From NCBI GenBank assembly GCA_002471195.1, contig DKPN01000079.1, forward strand, positions 47,061 through 94,110: a stretch of DNA of 47,050 bases, given 5' to 3'. Origin of the DNA: Bacteroides sp. UBA7333. GTDB taxonomy: Bacteria > Bacteroidota > Bacteroidia > Bacteroidales > Bacteroidaceae. Each line of letters opens with the position of its first letter. Position 1 is the stretch's first letter. This document shows positions 25,081 through 32,877 of the stretch, piece after piece. The notes under the pieces are model-generated. The model searched no databases and was not told where the DNA came from. It saw only the letters and a list, made by a program, of their open reading frames with translations. A program made the position numbers and the translations under genes.

Positions 25081-26556
25081 ATGGGAAATATATATACATA
25101 CTTATTATTATGTACAAGTATGTGCATGATGAGCTGTAGTGATGATGAATCATCAAGTTACAAAGGAGATGGTATAAATGAACATCACGAAACGGTTATT
25201 GTAGGTGCCGGCATTTCTGGGTTAACTTGTGCATATCATTTGAAAAATAAGGATTTCCATATTTTAGAGAAAAACGATGTAGTTGGTGGAAGAACGATTT
25301 CAGGTTTGCACAACAACTTAGTTTATGCTAAAGGAACCGAGTATTTGGGCATGCCCGAAAAAGAGTTGTCAAAAATGATTAAAGGATTGGGACTGTCAAT
25401 TAAAGAGATACCCTCTCCAATGGATGCTTATTTTGACGGAAAAGAGTTTTATTATGGAAGTGATGGGCTAGCACGGTATTTAATAAGTGGCAGTAGTCCA
25501 TCTACCTATAAGAAATTTGTTTCGTTGCTTTTATCCGAAAATCAATCTTACGAAGAGGTTCCTGATTTAGTTTATAATTCACATGTAAGTGAACTTGATC
25601 ATATTACTGCTCAGAATTGGCTATTGAATAATAGTATCCCCAATATTTATCTTGATAAATACAATGTAGCTTCCCGAGGATTGTTTGGTGCCTCTTTGCA
25701 AGAAATTTCAGCATATAGTTTTATTCCAGAAGCAGCTTTCGATTACGACGAAGACGATCTTAATTATACATCCGAATCTTTTGATGTAGAACAAGAGTAT
25801 GCCAATTCTCAGAAAGAAAATTCAGAATCGTATACCTTTGTAAGGGGGTTGACAGAGCTTACCAATGCATTGGGCAATCGGTTTGCATCAAAAATTAGTT
25901 TGAATTGCATAGTAACAAAAATAGAACAAGAAGAGTCGCATTATATAATTACTTATCGCAATAAAAATGGTGATGAGAAGGTGATGACAGCTAATAAAAT
26001 TGTTCTTTCCGTACCTGCGCCTATTGCAATACAAATAGCTCCGACATTAATTACAGGTAGAAAGAAAGAAATTATGCAACAAATCGAATACTCTTCTTAC
26101 GCTACAGTAGCTTTATTTTCTGAAATTCCGATTTTTAATAAAGCATTCGACCTTGCCGTACCCGATAATTATTTTTTTACGGATATATATGATGCAACTT
26201 GGGTACAGCGTTATTATGATAAGGTTACACCTAACGAATATATTATATCACTCTATATTGCTCCTCAAACCTATAAAGATCACTCATTAAATACAATGAA
26301 TGATAGTGATATCCTGAATAACATATATAATGATTTAAATAAGGTTTTTCCAGAGGGAAGTTCACGAGTAACCGGATATGAGATAGAACATTTTCAATAT
26401 GCTTATCCAGTAATGACCTTAGGGGCATACGAACGATTGATTGAATTAATGAAACTCAATACAGGAACATTTATTCTTGCAGGTGATTATACAATCTATC
26501 CTACCTTCGAAAGTGCCTTCGATTCGGGTTATATGGCTGCCGAATCGCTCAACTAA
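25081..26556 (+). CDS. Flavin-containing amine oxidase-like lipoprotein
   Basis: A 491-residue FAD-dependent oxidoreductase of the amine oxidase/protoporphyrinogen oxidase/phytoene desaturase superfamily. The FAD-binding GxGxxG (TVIVGAGISGLTCAYHL) starts near residue 39, followed by ILEKNDVVGGRTISG. The C-terminal FAD segment is TFILAGDYTIYPTFESAFDSGYMAAE. The N-terminus is a lipoprotein signal (LLCTSMCMMSCSDDE; probable lipidated Cys 19). Export of this normally cytosolic fold is unusual. No Tat motif is visible, so the apo-protein would have to bind FAD after Sec export. The substrate is unknown. It is probably transcribed alone. Confidence 0.8.
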   Translation: MGNIYTYLLLCTSMCMMSCSDDESSSYKGDGINEHHETVIVGAGISGLTCAYHLKNKDFHILEKNDVVGGRTISGLHNNLVYAKGTEYLGMPEKELSKMIKGLGLSIKEIPSPMDAYFDGKEFYYGSDGLARYLISGSSPSTYKKFVSLLLSENQSYEEVPDLVYNSHVSELDHITAQNWLLNNSIPNIYLDKYNVASRGLFGASLQEISAYSFIPEAAFDYDEDDLNYTSESFDVEQEYANSQKENSESYTFVRGLTELTNALGNRFASKISLNCIVTKIEQEESHYIITYRNKNGDEKVMTANKIVLSVPAPIAIQIAPTLITGRKKEIMQQIEYSSYATVALFSEIPIFNKAFDLAVPDNYFFTDIYDATWVQRYYDKVTPNEYIISLYIAPQTYKDHSLNTMNDSDILNNIYNDLNKVFPEGSSRVTGYEIEHFQYAYPVMTLGAYERLIELMKLNTGTFILAGDYTIYPTFESAFDSGYMAAESLN

Positions 26557-26770
26557 AAATATGATCCACTTTATAAAAGCTACTGCAAACCCGATTACCC
26601 TTTTTAATTCATTTAATTTGAAATCAGATATTTTCTAAAAATCTGTTGATTAAATATATACTTATAATTATATTAGCGAATTATTAATATAGTCAAACTG
26701 TCATTTGTATAATTAAATCTAACTTATGACTGTATAATTTTCATTTAATAATCACTATTAATATACTATT

Positions 26771-27499
26771 ATGAGAAATAAATTCATCACAATTATCATT
26801 TTTGCCTTCGTTATCATACTACTATCAATAAATACTGCAATGGCTCAATCGTGTCATGGAAAAGATAAGAGAAATGATAACTATTCAAAGGATACGTGGT
26901 CTGTTTACTTTCAAGGAGTGAAAGTTCCAAGTGCCTCTCCCTCATCGTTTGTCGATTTAGGAGGTGGTTATGGCAAAGATACTTGGAATGTATTTTATAG
27001 AGGCAAAAAAATGAGTGATGCTTCCGCTTCTTCGTTTCAATATATTGGTAGAGGCTATGGCAAAGATACTTGGAACACCTTTTATAAAGGTAAAAAAAAT
27101 AATACCCCAATTTCATCGGACGATAATAGACATCACACGGATAAAGGTTATTTTAAAGACGCATGGAAAGTCTATTATCGTGGCGTTGAAGTTCCTAATG
27201 CCTCTTCTTCTTCGTTTGTCGATTTAGGAAATGGCTATGGAAAAGATTCTTGGAAGGTCTTTTATAAAGGTGCTGTCATCAATGACGCGTCTGCATCATC
27301 ATTTCAGAATCTTAAAGATGGCTATGCTATGGATACTTGGAAAGTCTTTTATAAGGGTGCTGTCATCAATGATGCGTCTGCATCATCATTTCAGAATCTT
27401 AAAGATGGCTATGCTATGGACACTTGGAAAGTCTATTTTAAAGGAAAAGTAATCCCCAATGCTTCACCATCTACGTTTACAGTTAGCAATAAACGATAA
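26771..27499 (+). CDS. Secreted DKNYY-type repeat protein
   Basis: A 242-residue protein with a signal peptide (ending INTAMAQS), then seven tandem repeats of about 29 residues. Each has the pattern YgKDtWkVfYkGxxixdASasSF. This closely resembles the DKNYY family, where D-K/T-x-x-V-Y-Y units alternate with an F-containing linker. No enzyme motif is seen, so a binding or structural role at the envelope is inferred. Repeats 5 and 6 are identical in protein. The gap before it (26557-26770) is AT-rich with no hairpin or clear promoter box. Confidence 0.75.
   Translation: MRNKFITIIIFAFVIILLSINTAMAQSCHGKDKRNDNYSKDTWSVYFQGVKVPSASPSSFVDLGGGYGKDTWNVFYRGKKMSDASASSFQYIGRGYGKDTWNTFYKGKKNNTPISSDDNRHHTDKGYFKDAWKVYYRGVEVPNASSSSFVDLGNGYGKDSWKVFYKGAVINDASASSFQNLKDGYAMDTWKVFYKGAVINDASASSFQNLKDGYAMDTWKVYFKGKVIPNASPSTFTVSNKR
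27257..27430 (+). repeat. Two adjacent 87-bp near-identical repeat units inside the DKNYY gene
   Basis: The units begin with GTC at 27257 and 27344, exactly 87 bp (29 codons) apart, and a third, diverged unit begins at 27431. The first two differ at only a few silent positions, which indicates a recent in-frame duplication or gene conversion. Confidence 0.85.
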
Positions 27500-27575
27500 A
27501 TTATCAAGTGCTTTTCTAATTATCCATTTTTATATTCGATAAATCTATCTTCTTTTTTTGATTTTATATCATATA

Positions 27576-28778
27576 TCAATCTTCTATAAATTTAGGCTCG
27601 GCTGCTTTGATCCCAAAATAAAAGAGCAAAATAATACAGAAACAAATGAAATAAAAGGAGCTATTCCATGATGTATCCCAATCGTGCAATTTTCCAAACA
27701 TTGATGGACCAATTGCTGCTATAAAATAACCTATAGATTGTGCCATTCCTGACATTCGTATTGCTGCAAAACTTGATTTTGTTTTCGATGAAAAGAATAA
27801 CACAGATAGACTAAAAGATAGTCCGTTTGAGATACCTAATAAAATAGCAGCTATATATACATATTCAGCTTTTAGCCAAGCAAACATTAAAATGCTTATA
27901 ATCATAAGTATAGATATAAAAGGTATCAGCAAACGTTGATCTTTCATTTTGTGCGCAATAATCGGTCCGATAAATGTGACAGGGAGCATCGAAATTTGGA
28001 TTACAAATAGAATCCACCCTGTTTGATCGTCATTTATTCCATAGTCTATAAAAACCGATGGCAACCAGGTAATTAAACTATAAAAAACCAAAGATTGAAT
28101 TCCCATGAATATACTGATAGCCCAAGCTTGATATGATTTAAACAAAGCGATATCTCGTTTTGATATAATCATAATATCATCTTCTTCTATTTTTTTATTT
28201 TTCTTTTTTTCAAAATACAGCTCTATGATTATAACGATTAATGCTATCAAAGCTATCGTAGTCCAGATTCCTAAAGACCCTTGCCATCCATAACCCGTCC
28301 AGTTGCCAATACTTACACTACAACCCGATGCTAATGCTGCTGTAAGATTCATAGCGATAGCAAAAACTCCTGTCATTATCCCAATCTGACTTGGGAATTT
28401 ATTTTTTATATATCCAGGGATGACCACATTTCCTATACATATACCTAAACCTATAAAGATAGAACCTATAAACAAAGGAGATGTAGATCCTAAAACTCTT
28501 ATTACTAAACCGATGAGAAGTGTCAGCATGGCATATAATAGAAATTTAGGGATACTTATATGATGTGAAAAACGGCTTACCAAAACCGAGAAACAAGCAA
28601 ACATAACTAATGGAATCGATGTTAACATACTTCCTTGGAAGTTATCGAGCTGTAAAGATTCGATAATCTGATTTAATACGGGGCCTACCGAGGTAATCGG
28701 TGCACGGAGATTACATGATACCAACACTACAACAAATACATTAATAAGCAATGCTAGTGTGGAGATGTTCTTTTTCAT
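27576..28778 (-). CDS. MFS transporter, CynX/NimT-like
   Basis: A 400-residue inner-membrane transporter with 12 predicted helices. The N-terminus (SCNLRAPITSVGPVLNQI) is the hallmark of the CynX/NimT/YycB branch, which includes cyanate and 2-nitroimidazole transporters. A central hydrophilic loop (FEKKKNKKIEEDD) splits the two six-helix halves. The substrate is unknown. It is divergent from an AraC regulator with an 90-bp shared promoter region, a common pairing where the regulator controls the exporter. Confidence 0.85.
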   Translation of the reverse strand: MKKNISTLALLINVFVVVLVSCNLRAPITSVGPVLNQIIESLQLDNFQGSMLTSIPLVMFACFSVLVSRFSHHISIPKFLLYAMLTLLIGLVIRVLGSTSPLFIGSIFIGLGICIGNVVIPGYIKNKFPSQIGIMTGVFAIAMNLTAALASGCSVSIGNWTGYGWQGSLGIWTTIALIALIVIIIELYFEKKKNKKIEEDDIMIISKRDIALFKSYQAWAISIFMGIQSLVFYSLITWLPSVFIDYGINDDQTGWILFVIQISMLPVTFIGPIIAHKMKDQRLLIPFISILMIISILMFAWLKAEYVYIAAILLGISNGLSFSLSVLFFSSKTKSSFAAIRMSGMAQSIGYFIAAIGPSMFGKLHDWDTSWNSSFYFICFCIILLFYFGIKAAEPKFIED

Positions 28779-28813
28779 AATCTATATAATTATTCATTAA
28801 TTCTAATTCATTG

Positions 28814-28845
28814 CAAAAATAGCATAGTTATTTTATTTACATTTG
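28814..28845. promoter_or_regulatory. Divergent -7 elements between the MFS and AraC genes
   Basis: The minus strand reads TATTTTTG at 28814-28821, facing the MFS gene. The plus strand reads TACATTTG at 28838-28845, facing the AraC gene. Both match TAnnTTTG and are only 16 bp apart, so regulator binding here could affect both genes. Confidence 0.55.
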
Positions 28846-28868
28846 CCATAATATTGATATAAAACGAC

Positions 28869-29663
28869 ATGGATAGTTATGAACATTCTATTTATATAGC
28901 AAGTATAGCTAAGCCCTATCTTGTTTGGTTCGAGGATGACTGGGTGCATGATGATGTTTTACATACTCATCAAAAGGGACAACTGATTTATGTGGAAAGG
29001 GGTTTTCAGTATTTAACTGTTAATGATAAAGTGTATCTTCTTCCTCAAAATCATGCTGCATGGATACCTCCTAACGCAATCCATAAAACTAACTCTCATT
29101 CTGAAAAAATAAAATTGATGATTTTCTTTTTTGACATAGATATGGACCATCCTTTTTATCGCCAAGTCAATATTTTTTCTGTTCCTCCAGTAATGAAGGA
29201 GATGATTAAGTATGCGGGAAAGTGGTCGAAGGAAGAACACGAAGATATTAATGAAACAACTTTTATGCATGCTTTTCTATATGAGTTGCCTCAATTTGCG
29301 AAACACTCCTTGCAGTTGCACATTAATTTACCCGATGATTCTAGATTAGAGAAAGCAATTACATATTTTCATGAACATTATATGGATGATTTGCGAATGG
29401 AAGATTTGAGTAATTTAAGCAGTTTATCACTACGTTCTTTAGAACGTATTTTTAAACAAAAAACAGGTTTGACCCTCAATAAATATCAACAATTGCTACG
29501 TATTATAAAAAGTCTGGAGTTGCTTAGTCTTAAGGAAATGACAATATCTGAGATTGCCTATAATGTTGGTTATAAAAGTTTGCAGGCTTATACCAACAGC
29601 TTTTATTCGGTAATGAAGTATCGGCCGAGTGATTTTCGTGACAACTTTTTAAAACATATCTAA
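28869..29663 (+). CDS. AraC-family transcriptional regulator
   Basis: A 264-residue regulator. The N-terminal cupin-like domain has HTHQKGQLIYVERGFQYLTV and LLPQNHAAWIPPNAIHKT, a pattern that binds small ligands. The C-terminal pair of HTH motifs spans about residues 170-258 (MEDLSNLSSLSLRSLERIFKQKTG, then MTISEIAYNVGYKSLQAYTNSF and the RPSDFR ending). It probably controls the divergent CynX-like exporter. A strong terminator follows. This is the last clearly chromosomal gene before the mobile region. Confidence 0.92.
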   Translation: MDSYEHSIYIASIAKPYLVWFEDDWVHDDVLHTHQKGQLIYVERGFQYLTVNDKVYLLPQNHAAWIPPNAIHKTNSHSEKIKLMIFFFDIDMDHPFYRQVNIFSVPPVMKEMIKYAGKWSKEEHEDINETTFMHAFLYELPQFAKHSLQLHINLPDDSRLEKAITYFHEHYMDDLRMEDLSNLSSLSLRSLERIFKQKTGLTLNKYQQLLRIIKSLELLSLKEMTISEIAYNVGYKSLQAYTNSFYSVMKYRPSDFRDNFLKHI

Positions 29664-29684
29664 ATGAGATAGATCTATACAAAA

Positions 29685-29716
29685 AATCCCTGATAACAAT
29701 AAAATTATCAGGGATT
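29685..29716 (+). terminator. Intrinsic terminator after the AraC gene
   Basis: A 12-bp perfect stem pairs AATCCCTGATAA (29685-29696) with 29705-29716, with an 8-nt loop. It is followed by AATTTTGCTTTTTAG. Confidence 0.8.
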
Positions 29717-29730
29717 AATTTTGCTTTTTA

Positions 29731-29760
29731 GCGGAGAGAGAGGTCGGTGAACCTTTCCTC
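29731..29760 (-). other. Possible attachment site: sequence like a tRNA 3' end
   Basis: On the minus strand this reads GGTTCACCGACC followed by CTCTCTCTCCGCT. The pattern resembles the T-arm and acceptor 3' end of a tRNA-Ser, but with an altered T-loop and no tRNA body. It sits exactly where chromosomal genes give way to mobile-element genes. A duplicated tRNA 3' fragment at one end is what an integrative element leaves. The match is partial and by eye only. The remainder of the gap to 30366 holds a large hairpin, a promoter and a structured RNA; no gene was seen. Confidence 0.3.
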
Positions 29761-29938
29761 TTATATGCTTAAAAGTCAATGCTTTTATTTTTCCAAACTT
29801 GTTATCGGTAACGATTTAGGCACAAAATTTAACACCTAATTGTCCACCTTTGACCTATGCTTGTCTGCATATATCTTGGGTTCAAAGATACAACATATTT
29901 CTTAATAAACAATCATTCTGAATAAGAATAACTTAGCT

Positions 29939-29990
29939 CAGGTGCAAGGTGCAAGTCTATCTATATATAGATACTTGCACCTTGCACTTG
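29939..29990. repeat. Strong hairpin with 18-bp stem near the element boundary
   Basis: CAGGTGCAAGGTGCAAGT (29939-29956) pairs with 29973-29990, with one G-T pair. The loop is itself largely self-complementary (TATCTATATATAGATA). The arm contains two direct copies of GGTGCAA. It lies in a region with no gene and no T-run, so it is not an ordinary terminator. Confidence 0.8.
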
Positions 29991-30102
29991 TTTCTGACTT
30001 GTTTTGAAAAAATGCAGTATTTTATGTCATTAATGTAATCTCTTGCTATTAATAAGTTTAAAACTCATACTCCTTGCTTACTCGTATTCTGAACGAAATC
30101 AC

Positions 30103-30110
30103 TATCTTTG
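30103..30110 (+). promoter_or_regulatory. Bacteroidota -7 element before RNA copy 1 and the RibD_C gene
   Basis: TATCTTTG matches TAnnTTTG and is followed by CA, a usual start position. The same eight bases stand at the equivalent place before RNA copy 2 (37572-37579). Confidence 0.6.
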
Positions 30111-30131
30111 CATCAGGTAAATAGATTTTTT

Positions 30132-30313
30132 ACGGATTCGTCCGTTTTATATAACATAACGTTCGCTGAACGTCTCACCACGAAAACTGGCACTTTTCAT
30201 ACAGACGAGACAACAGTCGCAATGTTCATACTATACGAAAGTATGGCGTGGGCTTGCCTGTTTCGTCTGTGGGTATGCCAGTACCTCGTGGTGGAATAGT
30301 GTGAGTTCCACGC
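30132..30313 (+). ncRNA. Structured leader RNA, copy 1, before a RibD_C gene
   Basis: A predicted folded RNA between a promoter and the RibD_C gene at 30366. Helices by eye: P0 30132-30136/30141-30145 (TTCG loop), hairpin A 30159-30164/30168-30173, P1 30176-30183/30286-30293, P2 30186-30192/30276-30282, P3 30201-30208/30263-30270, and P4 30231-30236/30241-30246 with a GAAA loop. A pseudoknot joins GCGTGG 30246-30251 with CCACGC 30308-30313. A T-rich tract follows. Copy 2 (37604-37794) has the same architecture with compensatory helix changes. An alternative GTGGAA/TTCCAC hairpin (30291-30296/30306-30311) before the T-tract is specific to this copy and resembles a terminator. I do not recognise the class. 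Confidence 0.75.
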
Positions 30314-30365
30314 TTTTTCTTTTGAGGTACAGCGAGCAACAGTATAAACACTAAAATCAAGAAAC

Positions 30366-30896
30366 ATGGGAAAGATTAAAGTTTACATTGCCGCTTCACT
30401 CGATGGATACATCGCTCGACCTGACGGAGATTTAGATTGGCTAACCGAATTTCCAAACCCCACAAAAGAAGACTATGGGTATAATGAAATGCTAACTTCT
30501 GTAGATACTGTTATCATGGGAGGAAGAACTTATCATGAATTATCATGCATGGATATTTTATGGCCATACAAGGATAAGAAAACTTTTGTGGTATCTCATA
30601 AAGCGATAGATACAAAAGAAAACATAGAGTTTATAACAGATAATATTATCGAACGAATATCTGATCTCAAAAATAGAAGCAGTCAGGATATTTGGCTAGC
30701 TGGTGGTGGAGAATTAATCACCATGTGCATAAATGCAGGCTTGGTTGATGAGATGCAAATCTGCTACATCCCCGTAATTTTAGGTTCAGGCATTCCATTG
30801 TTTCCCAGCAACCCCAAAGAATCTAATTGGGAATTGAGAGAAAATATTGCCTACGCTTCCGGCATTATAAAATTGAGTTATAGACTATTGAGATAA
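30366..30896 (+). CDS. RibD C-terminal/dihydrofolate-reductase-like protein, copy 1
   Basis: A 176-residue cytoplasmic reductase-fold protein of the RibD_C family (often annotated as dihydrofolate reductase family). It has the N-terminal strand KVYIAASLDGYIARPDGDLDWL, TVIMGGRTYHEL, the PYKDKKTFVVSH strand and the NADPH-phosphate loop IWLAGGGELITMCINAGLVDEM. It ends with a typical GSGIPLF-like strand. Real folate reductase activity is not shown; such proteins lack several DhfR substrate residues. A paralogue is at 37847, and both are preceded by the same structured RNA. As cargo beside lnu and ABC-F genes, a drug-related role is possible but unproven. Confidence 0.85.
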   Translation: MGKIKVYIAASLDGYIARPDGDLDWLTEFPNPTKEDYGYNEMLTSVDTVIMGGRTYHELSCMDILWPYKDKKTFVVSHKAIDTKENIEFITDNIIERISDLKNRSSQDIWLAGGGELITMCINAGLVDEMQICYIPVILGSGIPLFPSNPKESNWELRENIAYASGIIKLSYRLLR

Positions 30897-30979
30897 TCAC
30901 GTATGTAGCATTTTGAAGAAATGGTTAGGTTTATTCGACTATTATTCATACATTTGCAATCGAATTTAAAAATACTCTG

Positions 30980-31081
30980 ATGAAAATAAACAATTAATAG
31001 TTGGTTTTAATTAAACCGACACCATAGAGTTCTACATACCTTCGGTTTAATCCGATTCCTCCTTGGAATCACTATTAATTG
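30980..31081 (+). promoter_or_regulatory. Attenuator-like leader of the ABC-F gene with a five-codon ORF
   Basis: A mini-ORF ATG AAA ATA AAC AAT TAA (MKINN) starts at 30980. Its last codons lie in the left arm of an 11-bp perfect helix, CAATTAATAGT 30991-31001 with 31071-31081, which ends 7 nt before the ABC-F ATG. Inside are a 10-bp helix 31010-31019/31042-31051, a competing GGTTT/AAACC hairpin (31003-31017) and GATTCC/GGAATC (31054-31059/31065-31070). Competing helices around a leader peptide fit translational attenuation. Confidence 0.65.
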
Positions 31082-31088
31082 TTGCAAA

Positions 31089-32678
31089 ATGAGTATTATC
31101 GTCAGTGATGTTTCTTATCACTATTTCAATCAACATACACTATTCGAGTCTGTAAGTTTTTCTGTTTCACGTGGCGGGAAAGTATCTCTTATTGGCAATA
31201 ACGGAGTAGGAAAATCAACCCTACTAAAGTTGTTGGCAGGAGAACTTATGCCTTCTTTCGGTAATATCCGAACAGAATCCAAGCCTTACTATGTTCCCCA
31301 GCAGATAAACATCAAAGAGCAGACTATTGCCGAAGCTCTCGGAGTATCAGAAAAACTAAATGCTCTCAACGCAATTTTTGGAGGAGCTTCTGAACAGGTT
31401 TACTATGACACTCTAAACGATGATTGGGAGGTAGAAAACAGATGTCGTCAAGCTTTAGAATACTGGGGATTAGAAGGCATCGAACTTGATTCATCTATCT
31501 CATTATTAAGCGGAGGAGAAAAAACGAAAGTTCTATTGGCGGGATTGGCTCTGCATAAGCCGGAGATTGTTTTACTCGATGAACCAACCAACCATCTTGA
31601 CCTGTCTGCTCGGAAAATATTATATGAATACATCCAGAACACAAAAACTACAGTTGTAGTTGTCAGTCATGATGTTAGCCTGTTAAATCTTTTAGATACA
31701 ACATACGAGTTGTCTCCAAAAGGAATTAGGCTATATGGAGGGAATTATGATTTTTACAGAGAACAAAAAGAGATAGAAGATCGGTCTTTAGAACAGCAAA
31801 TTGATGCAGAACAAACTGCCCTTCGGGTAGCTCGAAAAAAAGCACAGGAAGTTCGAGAACGACAAGAAAAACGTACCTCGCAAGGTGAACGAAGCAAACA
31901 AAAAGGTGGTATTGCTCGAATCGTTATGAATGCTCGTGGTAATTTAGCAGAAAACAGTTCTGCCAAATTGAGAGAAAAGCATTCAAATATTATTGACAAT
32001 ACCAGACAACGCCTATCTGCATTACGGGATCGCCAGCTACAAAACACAGAATTGAAAATAGATTTTGAGGACACGAAACTACATAACGGGAAAATTCTAA
32101 TCTCTGCCCACGAACTCAATTTCGGATATGTGAAAGATAAATTTCTTTGGCAATCTCCTATCGATATTGAAATAAGGAGTGGTGATCGAATTCACATTCG
32201 AGGGAATAACGGCTGTGGTAAAACAACTTTTCTGAAATTATTGCTTGGAGAATTATCTCCAATCCAAGGCAAAGTTATCAGATCTGATTTTTCGTATGTC
32301 TATCTCGATCAAGAATATGAGCAGGTAAACCAACCTCTCACTGTATTGGAATTAGCAGAGCAGTATAATAAAGACAATTTGGCAGACTATGAAATTAAAA
32401 TCCGATTAAACCGAGCTTTATTTCCACTGGAATCGTGGAATAAAAATTGTCAAACGTTAAGCGGAGGCGAACGTATGCGGCTTTATCTCTGTTGTTTAAT
32501 GATATCAAATCACATTCCTGACATTTTTGTTTTAGATGAGCCTACAAATAATCTTGATTTATCAAGCTTGTCGATTTTGATGGAAACAATCAAGAATTAT
32601 CGGGGAACAGTCTTGATTATTTCACACGATGAATATTTCATCAACGAAATAGGAGTAACAAATAGTATTCAACTATAA
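31089..32678 (+). CDS. ABC-F family ATPase (possible ribosome-protection protein)
   Basis: A 529-residue soluble twin ABC ATPase with no membrane domain. NBD1 has Walker A GNNGVGKST near residue 37, signature LSGGEKTKVLLAGL and Walker B IVLLDEPTNHLDLSA. A long charged linker (about 215-310, many E, R, K and Q) fits the ribosome-contacting linker of ABC-F proteins. NBD2 has GNNGCGKTT, LSGGERMRLYLC and FVLDEPTNNLDLSS. Its location next to a lincosamide nucleotidyltransferase and its attenuator-like leader suggest an antibiotic-resistance ABC-F. Housekeeping ABC-F proteins look similar, so phylogeny is needed. The class of drug is not predicted. Confidence 0.85.
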   Translation: MSIIVSDVSYHYFNQHTLFESVSFSVSRGGKVSLIGNNGVGKSTLLKLLAGELMPSFGNIRTESKPYYVPQQINIKEQTIAEALGVSEKLNALNAIFGGASEQVYYDTLNDDWEVENRCRQALEYWGLEGIELDSSISLLSGGEKTKVLLAGLALHKPEIVLLDEPTNHLDLSARKILYEYIQNTKTTVVVVSHDVSLLNLLDTTYELSPKGIRLYGGNYDFYREQKEIEDRSLEQQIDAEQTALRVARKKAQEVRERQEKRTSQGERSKQKGGIARIVMNARGNLAENSSAKLREKHSNIIDNTRQRLSALRDRQLQNTELKIDFEDTKLHNGKILISAHELNFGYVKDKFLWQSPIDIEIRSGDRIHIRGNNGCGKTTFLKLLLGELSPIQGKVIRSDFSYVYLDQEYEQVNQPLTVLELAEQYNKDNLADYEIKIRLNRALFPLESWNKNCQTLSGGERMRLYLCCLMISNHIPDIFVLDEPTNNLDLSSLSILMETIKNYRGTVLIISHDEYFINEIGVTNSIQL

Positions 32679-32877
32679 TTAAATTGAAAGGATCATGGGT
32701 ATAAACGTAGATTTAGATTCGATTATCTATCACTAATTACTTTTAAGATAGAGATTTACAGGGTGTGTTTGACAAGGGTTTATCATTCTTGTTCTAAATA
32801 CTCTATGCCTTTTTTAAGTTATTAGTCTGTAAAATCAACAATTTACAGAGATAGTCTTATCATTAAAAACTACTGAA

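Noticed and set aside
30108..30299. A 63-codon open frame across RNA copy 1.
   Set aside because: It lies over the structured RNA, has no recognisable content, and the equivalent frame in copy 2 is broken by an indel and an early stop. Conservation follows base pairing, not codons.
30151..30313. Interpretation of the repeated RNA as an integron attC site or group I/II intron fragment.
   Set aside because: It lacks the attC core sites (RYYYAAC/GTTRRRY at the ends), precedes genes instead of following them, and shows none of the catalytic-core sequences of introns I can recognise.
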